The notes under the pieces: model-generated
What the model saw: the letters and a program-made list of their open reading frames with translations, nothing else
What the model was told of the DNA's origin: nothing
The model's database searches: none
Shown: one piece after another, positions 57,003 to 64,000 of the stretch
How positions within the stretch are numbered: the stretch's first letter is position 1
Layout of the letters: the number at the start of each line of letters is the position of its first letter
Made by a program: the position numbers and the translations under genes
DNA from: Gemmatimonadota bacterium
Lineage (GTDB): Bacteria; Gemmatimonadota; Gemmatimonadetes; Gemmatimonadales; GWC2-71-9
Length of the DNA stretch: 64,000 bases
Reading direction: 5' to 3'
Assembly: GCA_003222035.1 (NCBI GenBank)
Contig: QHUS01000072.1
Coordinates: 1-64,000, forward strand

Positions 57003-57100
57003 CGAACCCGCGCCTGAGCGCCGTGCTCAAAGACGCGCAGTTCTGGGTACCGGTCGCCGTCCTGGTGGCGGGTTTGCTGGTTCTCTGGTGGATCCGCTAG
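56999..57100 (+). CDS. 33-aa single-pass membrane peptide
   Basis: GTG at 56999 overlaps the dppF stop (GTGA), and the frame ends at 57100, 13 bases inside the next gene. The peptide begins [16 protein letters not shown] and continues with a membrane segment [15 protein letters not shown] and a terminal Ile-Arg. The double overlap within a chain of coupled genes is the main support. It could be a small regulatory subunit of the transporter upstream or of the permease downstream. Function unknown. Confidence 0.6.
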   Translation: MTNPRLSAVLKDAQFWVPVAVLVAGLLVLWWIR

Positions 57101-58362
57101 ACGCGGGGCGGCTGCGCCGCCTCCAGCTCGCCGGCATCGCGAGCGGCTTCACCGCCGGCGCGTGGCTGGGCGCTGCCGAGGCGCCTACCAAGATGGTCAC
57201 CCTGGGCCTCTCACCGGTCGTCATCTCCCTGGCGATGGTCGTGGGCGTGTTTCTCGCGCGCTGGAGCCTCCCGGCGCTGCTCCGGGGAACGTCGGCGATT
57301 CGCGCGGATGTGCGGCAGGCGCCGCATCTCATCGTGTGGGCGGTGCTCGCCGGCTGCCTGTGGGCCGTCGCCAACACGCTCACGGTCTACGCGATCAGAG
57401 ACATCGGGCTGAGCATCGCGTTCCCGCTGTGGAACGCGAACAGCCTGCTCGGCATCCTGTGGGGCGCGGTCTTCTTCAACGAATTGCGCGGCGCCGCCTG
57501 GACGCGGTTGCTCGGCGTCCTGGGGGGCGCGGCCGTGATGTTCGCGGGCGCTACGCTGCTCGCGGTAGCATCGTCCACGCAGGCGCCCGCCGGACACGCT
57601 GCGCGCGGCGTCGCGGCGGCGCTCGCCGCGGGCGCGCTCTGGGGCACGATGTACATCCCCTACCGCAAGGCCTATCTCAGCGGCATGAATCCCCTGGCGT
57701 TCGTCACGTTCTTCACGGTGGGCGAGCTGGGAATGATGCTGTCGCTCGCCCTCGGCGGGAGCGGTGGTCTCTCCGGGCTGGTCACGCAGCTCTCCGCCGC
57801 CCGCGACGTGTTGTTCTGGTTGATGCTCGGCGGCTTCGTGTGGGTCCTGGGCGACCTGTTCCAGCAATACGCGGCAAAATATGTGGGCATCAGTCGCGGG
57901 ATCCCGTTGTCGAACACCAATCAACTCTGGGGACTTGCGTGGGGGTTGCTGGTGTTCGGAGAGTTGCGCGGCCACGCGGCAGCGACGTACGGCCAGGTGA
58001 TCGGCGGCTCGCTCTTGATGGCGCTCGGAGCGGTGGCGATCGCGCTGGCGTCGGCCACGGGCGCCGAGCATATCCGCTGGCAGGAAGCCGCGGAGCGAGA
58101 GAGGGCGCGCTACGGCATCGACCCCGCGTACGTCCGGGCCGCGCTCGCCGGCGAAGGCACGGGCGGCCCCTCGCGGCAGCGAACCTGGCTCGACTGGACA
58201 CTGGTAGTCGGCGCCACGGCGGTGTTCGTGGCGTTCGGGTTCATCGCCCGCGTTCCCAACCTGGCCCTGAGCTGGGGATGGGTCGTGCCGCTCACACTCG
58301 CCATGCTCGTGCTGCTCTTCGGAACAGGTTGGCTGCTCTGGCGGACTACGCGATTCAACTGA
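57088..58362 (+). CDS. GRP/DMT-superfamily sugar permease-like protein
   Basis: 424 aa from GTG 57088, ten predicted membrane segments plus one at the C-terminus. Two-repeat DMT layout: ANTLTVYAIRDIGLSIAFPL, WNANSLLGILWGAVFFNELR in the first half and GISRGIPLSNTNQLWGLAWG, LLVFGELRGHAAATYGQVIG in the second. This resembles glucose/ribose (GRP, GlcU) and rhamnose (RhaT) transporters. A cytoplasmic insert (AEHIRWQEAAERERARYGID) of about 50 residues precedes the last helix. Substrate not known. Coupled to the 33-aa peptide and thereby to the dpp genes. Confidence 0.75.
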   Translation: MDPLDAGRLRRLQLAGIASGFTAGAWLGAAEAPTKMVTLGLSPVVISLAMVVGVFLARWSLPALLRGTSAIRADVRQAPHLIVWAVLAGCLWAVANTLTVYAIRDIGLSIAFPLWNANSLLGILWGAVFFNELRGAAWTRLLGVLGGAAVMFAGATLLAVASSTQAPAGHAARGVAAALAAGALWGTMYIPYRKAYLSGMNPLAFVTFFTVGELGMMLSLALGGSGGLSGLVTQLSAARDVLFWLMLGGFVWVLGDLFQQYAAKYVGISRGIPLSNTNQLWGLAWGLLVFGELRGHAAATYGQVIGGSLLMALGAVAIALASATGAEHIRWQEAAERERARYGIDPAYVRAALAGEGTGGPSRQRTWLDWTLVVGATAVFVAFGFIARVPNLALSWGWVVPLTLAMLVLLFGTGWLLWRTTRFN

Positions 58363-58380
58363 CCCTGGTACCTTCTCGGC

Positions 58381-60498
58381 ATGACCCCACCCCTTCGGTA
58401 TCTCGCGTTGGTGACCTTGGCGCCGCTCGCACCCGCGGCACTCCCCGCGCAACAGTCCGGCTTCACCATCGAGCAGGTGATGAGCGCGCCGTTTCCCGAC
58501 GAGCTCACCGCCGCGCCCGCTCCCACGAGCGGCGCTGTCGCCTGGGTGTCCAACGTGCGGGGCGTGCGGAACATCTGGGTCGCCGCCCCGCCTGACTATG
58601 TCGGGCGGGCAGTCACGGCATACACGAGCGACGACGGACAGGAGATCGCCGAGCTGCGCTGCACTCCGGACGCGCGGGCCATCGTGTACGTCCGCGGCGG
58701 CGACGCGAACGACAAGGGTGAGTACCCGAATCCCCACAGTCTGGTGACCCGGGTCGAGCAGGCGGTGTGGGTCGTGCTGGCTTCCGGCGGCGCCCCACGG
58801 CGCATCGGCGAGGGGCACGGGCCGGCGGTCTCCCCCAAGGGCGACCGGGTGGCGTTCATCAGCCATGGCCAGGTGTGGTGGGGATCGTTCACCGACTCGA
58901 CGGCGACCGACCAGCTGATTCGCGCGCGGGGCACGGCCCGCTCGCTGCGCTGGTCCCCCGACGGCTCGAAGCTGGCCTTCGTAAGCGACCGCGGCGACCA
59001 CGCGTTCGTCGCACTGTACGACGTAGTGACCAAGACGTTGCGCTATCTCGACCCGAGCGTCGACTCGGACGGTGAGCCCGCGTGGTCGCCCGATGGCCGG
59101 CGCATCGCATTTCTGCGCATTCCGGCGGGCGCGGAAGGCATGCCGTTCACGCCCCAGCGCAGCGGCCAGCCGTGGTCGATCCGCGTGGTCGACGTGGCCA
59201 CGGGGGCGGGGGCGGGGGCGGGGGCAGGACGGGAAGTCTGGGTCGCGGACTCGGGACGGGGAAGCGTGTTCCGGGAGATCGTGGCCGCCAACCAAATCCT
59301 CTGGGGCGCCGGTGATCGCATTGTGTTCCCCTGGGAGAAGGACGGGTGGACGCACCTCTACTCGGTTCCCCTCGCGGGCGGCCGCGCGACCCTGCTGACG
59401 CCGGGTGGGTTCGAAGTGGAGCATGTGACCTTGAGCCCGGACCGGGCCACGGTCGTGTTCAGCTCGAACCAGGACGACATCGAGCGGCGGCACATCTGGA
59501 CGGTTCCCGTGGCCGGGGGCCAGCCCACGCGGCTGACGCGCGGGACCGGTCTCGAGTGGACACCGATGATGACCGGGGACGGCCGCGCGATCGCGTTCAT
59601 TCAAGCCGGAACGCGCACGCCTCCGCATCCTGTCCTCCAGGTCGGCGGCGGCACACCGCGCGACCTCGCGCCCGGCGTGGTCCCGGCGGACTTCCCGGAA
59701 GCGGCGCTGGTCGATCCGCAGCCCGTGGTGTTTCCGGGGGTGGACGGCTTGCCCGTGCACGGACAGCTGTTCCTGCCCCGCGGCCTTAAGGGAGGAGAAC
59801 GGCGACCCGCCGTGATCTTCTTTCACGGCGGCTCCCGCCGGCAAATGCTGCTCGGGTGGCACTACTTCTATTACTACCGCAATGCCTACGCGCTGAACCA
59901 GTACCTCGCGAGCCGCGGGTACGTGGTGCTGTCCGTGAACTACCGCAGCGGGATCGCCTACGGGATGGAATTCCGCGAGGCGCTGCACTACGGCGCCCAG
60001 GGGGCGAGTGAGTTCAACGACGTGCTGGGCGCCGGGCTCTACCTGGGAACACGCCCTGACGTCGACGCCAAGCGGATCGGATTGTGGGGCGGCTCGTACG
60101 GCGGCTTTCTCACCGCCATGGGCCTCGCGCGTGCGTCCGACCTGTTCGCCGCGGGCGTCGACCTGCACGGCGTGCACGACTGGAACGTCGAGATCCAGAA
60201 CTGGGTCCCGAGCTACGATCCCTCGAAACAGGCCGACGCCGCCAAGCTCGCGTACGAGTCTTCTCCGATCGCCTATGTGAAGGACTGGCGCTCGCCGGTG
60301 CTGCTGATTCACGGGGACGACGATCGCAACGTCCAGTTCAGCCAGACGGTCCAGCTCGCGACAGCGCTGCGAGCCAGAGGCGTGAAAGTCGACCAGCTGA
60401 TCCTTCCCGACGAAATCCACGATTTTCTGACGCACGCGGATTGGGTCGCGGCATACGAGGCCGCGGCCGAGTTCTTCCGGAAGTGGCTGGGGCGCTGA
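58381..60498 (+). CDS. Secreted S9 family prolyl oligopeptidase-like peptidase
   Basis: 705 aa. Signal peptide with RYLALVTLAPLAPAALPAQ. Residues about 40-430 are a TolB/WD40-like propeller (LRWSPDGSKLAFVSDRGDHA, PAWSPDGRRIAFLRIPAG). The alpha/beta-hydrolase domain has GLWGGSYGGFLTAMGLARAS with Ser572, IHGDDDRNVQF with Asp646, and His680 in LPDEIHDFLTH. It cleaves oligopeptides, probably after proline or as a dipeptidyl/acylaminoacyl peptidase. A hexamer repeat at 59201-59224 encodes GAGAGAGAG in the propeller. It follows the sugar permease by 18 bp, with TACCTT next to the ATG. Confidence 0.9.
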   Translation: MTPPLRYLALVTLAPLAPAALPAQQSGFTIEQVMSAPFPDELTAAPAPTSGAVAWVSNVRGVRNIWVAAPPDYVGRAVTAYTSDDGQEIAELRCTPDARAIVYVRGGDANDKGEYPNPHSLVTRVEQAVWVVLASGGAPRRIGEGHGPAVSPKGDRVAFISHGQVWWGSFTDSTATDQLIRARGTARSLRWSPDGSKLAFVSDRGDHAFVALYDVVTKTLRYLDPSVDSDGEPAWSPDGRRIAFLRIPAGAEGMPFTPQRSGQPWSIRVVDVATGAGAGAGAGREVWVADSGRGSVFREIVAANQILWGAGDRIVFPWEKDGWTHLYSVPLAGGRATLLTPGGFEVEHVTLSPDRATVVFSSNQDDIERRHIWTVPVAGGQPTRLTRGTGLEWTPMMTGDGRAIAFIQAGTRTPPHPVLQVGGGTPRDLAPGVVPADFPEAALVDPQPVVFPGVDGLPVHGQLFLPRGLKGGERRPAVIFFHGGSRRQMLLGWHYFYYYRNAYALNQYLASRGYVVLSVNYRSGIAYGMEFREALHYGAQGASEFNDVLGAGLYLGTRPDVDAKRIGLWGGSYGGFLTAMGLARASDLFAAGVDLHGVHDWNVEIQNWVPSYDPSKQADAAKLAYESSPIAYVKDWRSPVLLIHGDDDRNVQFSQTVQLATALRARGVKVDQLILPDEIHDFLTHADWVAAYEAAAEFFRKWLGR

Positions 60499-60535
60499 GG
60501 GACACGCGCCCGCATTAGTGAGGGATGATCTGGCC

Positions 60536-61852
60536 CTAGCGCACCCCGCCCATCAGCCGCTGCACCGGCTTGATGAGCACGAACATCACGACCGCCGCAC
60601 CTAGCGTCACCGCCGCCGTCACACCGAACAACACCGGCAAGGGAGTCGTGCTGATGAACCCCGCGGACCACCCGGCCAGCTTGTTCCCCAGTGCGTTGGA
60701 GAGAAAGAAGACGCCCATCAACAGCCCAACCACCCTTGTCGGCGCGAGCTTGGTCACGACGGAGAGCCCCACCGGGCTGAGGCACAGTTCGCCGAGCTCC
60801 TCGATGAAATAGACGCCGACCAGCCACAGCGGACTGATCTTGATGCCCCCCTGCGCGATCGATCCCGCGGGGATCAGCAGCACGAACGCAAGCCCGACGA
60901 ACAGCAGCGCCAGCGCGAACTTCGCCGGTGAAGACGGCTGCCGCGTCCCGAGCTTCACCCAGAGCCAGGCGAAGACCGGCGACAACAAGATCACGAACGC
61001 CGCCTGGATGGACACGAACCAGGAGGCGTACAGCCTGATCCCCAGGAGCTCGAGGTGGACGTAGCGATCCGCGAACAGATTGAGCGTGGATCCGGCCTGC
61101 TCGTATGCGCCCCAGAAGAGCGAGGCGAACGCGAAGAACACGACCACGGCCGCCATCCGTTTCCAGTCCTCGACGGTGAATGGGGGATCTGCCCCAGGGG
61201 CGGCGGCTGCCATCCGTTTCGGTCGGGCGGCGAGGCGCTCGATTGCGGGCTGGAGGCGGTTGCGCCCCACGACGTACTGCACGAGTCCCAGGGTCATGCC
61301 GACACCCGCGCAGGCGAACCCGAGGTGCCAGTCCACACTCTCGGCGAGCTTGCCCGCGATGATCGGCCCCAGGAACGCGCCGAGGTTGATCCCCATGTAG
61401 AAGATCGAGAACCCGGCGTCCCGCCGCTCGTCGCCCTGCTCGTACAACGAGCCGACCAGCGTGCTGACGTTGGGCTTGAGGAGGCCGGTGCCGACGACGA
61501 TGAGGATGAGGCCGGCGTAAAAGAACGACAGGGCGTGAAACGCGAGCGTGAAATGGCCCAGGGCGATGATCGCGCCGCCGATGAGCACGCTCCGGTAATG
61601 GCCGAGCCACCGGTCCGCGATGACCCCGCCGAAGATCGCGGCCAGCCAGACACTGCCGACATAATTGCCGTACACCGATCCAGCATGCACATCCGTGAAG
61701 CCGAGCGCCTTGACCATGTACAGGATCAGGAACCCCCGCATCCCGTAATAGCTGAAGCGCTCCCACATCTCGGTGAAGAACAGCGTCGACAGCCCGCCGG
61801 GGTGGCCGAACCATGTCCCGGCTGGCGTGGAGGTCGTGACGCCCGAGGTCAC
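60536..61852 (-). CDS. Proton-dependent oligopeptide transporter (POT/PTR2 family)
   Basis: 438 aa, about 12-14 membrane segments. POT family marks: TEMWERFSYYGMRGFLILYM (E-x-x-E-R-F-x-Y-Y-G), GGVIADRWLGHYRSVLIGG, GLLKPNVSTLVGSLYEQ, and FSIFYMGINLGAFLGPIIAG (PTR2 signature). Imports di- and tripeptides with protons. The EER of the ExxER motif is present. Converges with the S9 peptidase gene, with which it would cooperate in peptide use. Loss of the C-terminal extra helices is not evident; the length is slightly below the usual 460-500. Confidence 0.92.
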   Translation of the reverse strand: MTSGVTTSTPAGTWFGHPGGLSTLFFTEMWERFSYYGMRGFLILYMVKALGFTDVHAGSVYGNYVGSVWLAAIFGGVIADRWLGHYRSVLIGGAIIALGHFTLAFHALSFFYAGLILIVVGTGLLKPNVSTLVGSLYEQGDERRDAGFSIFYMGINLGAFLGPIIAGKLAESVDWHLGFACAGVGMTLGLVQYVVGRNRLQPAIERLAARPKRMAAAAPGADPPFTVEDWKRMAAVVVFFAFASLFWGAYEQAGSTLNLFADRYVHLELLGIRLYASWFVSIQAAFVILLSPVFAWLWVKLGTRQPSSPAKFALALLFVGLAFVLLIPAGSIAQGGIKISPLWLVGVYFIEELGELCLSPVGLSVVTKLAPTRVVGLLMGVFFLSNALGNKLAGWSAGFISTTPLPVLFGVTAAVTLGAAVVMFVLIKPVQRLMGGVR

Positions 61853-61861
61853 GCGGTCGTC

Positions 61862-62350
61862 TCAGTCGAAGAGTTCGTTCTGCTCGACGGGCTCCGACGG
61901 TGGCGGGGCGCGCAGCGTTTCGCCCAGCCGCTGCTCCCACTGCTCCGCGTCGAAGTGGTGCTCGCTCTGCAACGTGCTTCGCAGCGCCGGTGAGAACTCG
62001 TGAAAGGCCGCGAGCAAGTCGGTGACCGCCTCGCGCAGCGCCTGTGCCGAGACGCCGCCTCCCGCCGCGCCCATGTCCTCGAGAATGCTCTGCTCGGTGC
62101 GGGACGCCACGATCGGGTCCGGGCGCCCCTGCACGAAAACGTTGGTGCGCCGTTTGGGGCCGCGCTCCTCCTCGATCGGCATCAGCCCCACAATGCCGTC
62201 CGAGCGCCAGTACTTGCCGTAGCCGAGGAAGACCATGCGGTCGCGCTTGATGTCCATGCTGCCTCCGCGCCGCCCGTCCGCGTTGCGTGGCCCCCCACCG
62301 GACTCAAAAGCGTCGCGGAACCAGGCGAGCACGTCGCGGATCAGGCTCAT
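61862..62350 (-). CDS. Conserved protein, weakly RemA/DUF370-like
   Basis: 162 aa from ATG 62350. The core DRMVFLGYGKYWRSDGIVGL, MPIEEERGPKRRTNVFVQGR and DPIVASRTEQSILEDM has the spacing of RemA (DUF370) DNA-binding regulators (I-G-Y-G-N-x-V...S-x-P-x-K...T...I...S...I-L), but conservation is too weak for a firm call. The C-terminal third is helical and acidic. It is two bases after the coiled-coil gene and would be in its operon. Function unknown. Confidence 0.5.
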   Translation of the reverse strand: MSLIRDVLAWFRDAFESGGGPRNADGRRGGSMDIKRDRMVFLGYGKYWRSDGIVGLMPIEEERGPKRRTNVFVQGRPDPIVASRTEQSILEDMGAAGGGVSAQALREAVTDLLAAFHEFSPALRSTLQSEHHFDAEQWEQRLGETLRAPPPSEPVEQNELFD

Positions 62351-62352
62351 GA

Positions 62353-62922
62353 CTAGTCCTTCTTCATTTTCTTCTTGAGCTCCCGGAGCTGGCGATCGGC
62401 GGCGGCCTCGCGGGCGGCGTGATCGAGCTGGGACTTGAGCAGCTCGTCCGCCGCGTCGGTGCCGGGACGCGCGCCCCCGGCGGATTGGAGATCGCGCCAC
62501 GCCCGCTCCGCGGAGCGCTCCGCCTCCGTGAGCGGCCGATCGCGCTCGGCCCGACCCAGCTGCGCCTGCATGTCCCCCAGCTCCCGCTCGTAGAGCGCCA
62601 GCTCGGCCTGCAGGGCGACCAGCTTCCGCTCGAGCACCCCGACGCGCTCACGGTGCTTCCCCGCGAAGCGATCCGCGACGTCGACCGTTTCGCGGTCCTG
62701 GATCTCGGCGGCGAGCCGGCCGCGGCGCTCCGCATCGGCGAGCCGCTGCCGCTCCTGCGCGAGGTCCCGTTCGGTGCGCGTCACGGCGTCGCGCGTCTCA
62801 CCGACGGCCAGCTTCGCCTCGACCACCGCCTCCCGCATCTGCCGCGCCAGATCACGCAGATCACCCGGCGGCGTCGCCGCATCGAGCGCGGCGCCCAACG
62901 CGTCCCGCAGGCGCTCGAACAC
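62353..62922 (-). CDS. Coiled-coil protein of unknown function
   Basis: 189 aa, almost entirely helical and charged: RDLARQMREAVVEAKLAVGE, ERDLAQERQRLADAERRGRL, VLERKLVALQAELALYEREL, LRELKKKMKKD. The layout is reminiscent of PspA/Vipp1-like proteins (early ATPPGDLRDLARQM), but no specific motif is proof. Located between the FmdB-type zinc ribbon gene (six bases upstream) and the RemA-like gene, so all three are probably one transcript. Confidence 0.6.
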   Translation of the reverse strand: MFERLRDALGAALDAATPPGDLRDLARQMREAVVEAKLAVGETRDAVTRTERDLAQERQRLADAERRGRLAAEIQDRETVDVADRFAGKHRERVGVLERKLVALQAELALYERELGDMQAQLGRAERDRPLTEAERSAERAWRDLQSAGGARPGTDAADELLKSQLDHAAREAAADRQLRELKKKMKKD

Positions 62923-62928
62923 GCGACG

Positions 62929-63093
62929 CTAGCTTTTCCGGACTGTCTTCGCGAAAAACGACGAGAACACCTGTTCCACCGCCTTCGACTTGCACGCGGG
63001 ACAGGCCGGCGGCTCGCCACCGTGCTCCTCGATCCCCTCCTGCTGGGCGAAGCGCGCGTCGCATTTCGTGCAACGGTATTCGTAGATCGGCAT
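62929..63093 (-). CDS. FmdB-family zinc ribbon protein
   Basis: 54 aa from ATG 63093: MPIYEYRCTKCDARFAQQEG, then CPACKSKAVEQVFSSFF and KTVRKS. The FmdB/CxxC putative regulatory signature (M-P-x-Y-E-Y-x-C-x-x-C...C-P-x-C) is clear. Probably a small metal-binding regulatory protein in the cytoplasm. First gene of the three-gene minus-strand run. Confidence 0.88.
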   Translation of the reverse strand: MPIYEYRCTKCDARFAQQEGIEEHGGEPPACPACKSKAVEQVFSSFFAKTVRKS

Positions 63094-63169
63094 GGCGGAG
63101 TTTACGTTATTCCCCGCTCAAACAGCGGTCAAGTTGACGCTCGGCCCCGGCGCGCCGATGATTGCGTCC

Positions 63170-63676
63170 ATGCGGAGTCGCCTGTGGCGTACGGCGCTGT
63201 GCACGGCCGCCCTCTCCTGTAATGGGGGGCTGCAACCCACTACGGCCTGCTCCGGGATCTGCGGCACGGTGACATACGAGGGCTCGCTCCCCGACAGCCT
63301 GAAGGACAGCACGGCAACGGTGCTCGTCGTGGCGTTCGCCACGTTCCCGCAGACGGCGTCGGACCTCTTCAATTTCGCGGCGACCACCACCGTCGACACC
63401 GGCGGGCCTCCGCGCCGCTACGTCCTGCAAGTGCCCCAGGGGACATATGAGTGGGTCCTCGCGGTCTGGGAAAAAAAGAGCCGTACACCACTCAGCGTGC
63501 AGAACGCGGATTCCCTGCTCCGTGAGGTCGGATTCTACCGCAATCCCGCCGACGCAACCCCCCAGGGCAGCGGGCGCGTGCACGTGACCGGCGCGGGCGC
63601 AGACTCGATCAACTTCGCGATCGACTTCACCAACATGCATCGGATCTGCGATTACTTCCCGCCGTGCCCCCCATGA
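63170..63676 (+). CDS. Putative lipoprotein
   Basis: 168 aa. MRSRLWRTALCTAALSCNGG has the n-region and a lipobox-like LSC. The mature part is beta-rich (ICGTVTYEGSLPDSLKDSTA, YVLQVPQGTYEWVLAVWEK) with Cys near the start (TTACSGICG) and end (RICDYFPPCPP). TTGACG at 63134 with a GATGAT at 63157 could be a promoter that gives a near-leaderless message; ATG 63158 is an alternative start. ATGA overlap with the downstream receptor gene suggests that the two work together in the outer membrane. Function unknown. Confidence 0.6.
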   Translation: MRSRLWRTALCTAALSCNGGLQPTTACSGICGTVTYEGSLPDSLKDSTATVLVVAFATFPQTASDLFNFAATTTVDTGGPPRRYVLQVPQGTYEWVLAVWEKKSRTPLSVQNADSLLREVGFYRNPADATPQGSGRVHVTGAGADSINFAIDFTNMHRICDYFPPCPP

Positions 63677-64000
63677 CACACCCCGCAATGCTCGCCGTGC
63701 TGGCGACCTCCCTCACCGCCACGGCCGCCGCGCAGGACACAGCCGTCCTGTACGGGTCCGTGACGAGCACCCTCGGCCAGCCACTCCGCGCAATCGTGCG
63801 GGATGTCGCGAGCGGTCGCGACGCCGCCGCCGACGCGCAAGGGCGCTATCGCCTGGTCGTTCGAGCCGGGACGACCGTGCTCCGGGTCGCGCACATCGGG
63901 TATGCCGCCGTCACGGACACCGTGACCGTCGCCCCGGGCGACTCGCTGGAGCGTGACTATCGACTCGAGGCAGCACCCGTGGAGCTGCAGCCCACCGTCG
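63673..64000 (+). CDS. TonB-dependent receptor-like protein, N-terminal part
   Basis: Runs off the right edge; 109 codons visible. Signal peptide AMLAVLATSLTATAAAQ, then a carboxypeptidase-regulatory-like domain VLYGSVTSTLGQPLRAIVRD, ASGRDAAADAQGRYRLVVRA, VLRVAHIGYAAVTDTVTVAP and the linker LEAAPVELQPTV that usually precedes the plug domain of SusC/CirA-type receptors. ATG overlaps the preceding stop by four bases. Confidence 0.72.
   Translation, partial: MTHPAMLAVLATSLTATAAAQDTAVLYGSVTSTLGQPLRAIVRDVASGRDAAADAQGRYRLVVRAGTTVLRVAHIGYAAVTDTVTVAPGDSLERDYRLEAAPVELQPTV

Overview
The window reads as one high-GC chromosomal segment of an uncultured member of the Gemmatimonadota or a close relative. 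This is inferred from the gene content (large secreted BNR/sortilin-type repeat proteins, several secreted peptidases, TonB-dependent receptor, many small lipoproteins, HerA/NurA next to SbcCD) and from the coding style (GTG/TTG starts, 4-base gene overlaps, C- and G-tracts). It has no rRNA, no recognisable tRNA, no CRISPR array and no transposase. The accession and exact taxon cannot be read from the sequence.

Layout. 1-10.9 kb: start of mtnA, an enoyl-CoA hydratase, dciA-gyrB, pyrimidine-nucleoside phosphorylase, a secreted M24 peptidase, GAF protein-ligA, V4R and SnoaL-like proteins. 10.9-23 kb: a phosphoribosyltransferase-tldD-tldE operon, TPR/lipoprotein/long-chain acyl-CoA synthetase, folE-SDR-M23/BNR-Trm112-like, a Na/Ca exchanger-type antiporter. 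23-30 kb: accessory region with a 902-aa BNR protein, an outer-membrane protein, a broken subtilisin gene, a lectin-fold-like lipoprotein, and a partial duplication that cut an anion permease. 30-39 kb: an eight-gene minus-strand operon encoding a methyltransferase, NurA, HerA, a DUF6263-like lipoprotein, SbcD, SbcC, a GNAT acetyltransferase and the truncated permease. 39-46.6 kb: M24 peptidase, class I aminotransferase, a degenerate helicase with a DbpA RNA-binding domain, HU, tdk-coaE. 46.6-58.4 kb: one tightly packed plus-strand run, gcvH-UPF0173-gcvP-lplA followed by an oligopeptide ABC transporter, a 33-aa membrane peptide and a sugar permease-like protein. 58.4-64 kb: S9 peptidase, POT peptide transporter, small conserved proteins and the start of a TonB-linked receptor.

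How the genes fit together. LplA sits directly behind gcvP and can lipoylate GcvH. Tdk and the phosphorylase form a thymidine salvage pair. Secreted M24 and S9 peptidases, the Opp/Dpp transporter and the POT carrier form a peptide-scavenging set. NurA-HerA-SbcD-SbcC is a complete DNA-end resection set of archaeal type.

The most unusual signal is a family of about twelve short elements built of 3-5 tandem 7-nt units (once 8-nt), usually followed after a loop by an inverted array of the same unit. They fill intergenic gaps, supply stop codons and C-terminal codons, and sit inside at least three reading frames. Seven different unit sequences occur. In one place the same two flanks occur twice in the window (84 bp with one mismatch, 109 bp identical) but hold arrays of two different unit families, which suggests that the element in a fixed slot can be exchanged or rewritten. 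I know of no described element class with these properties.
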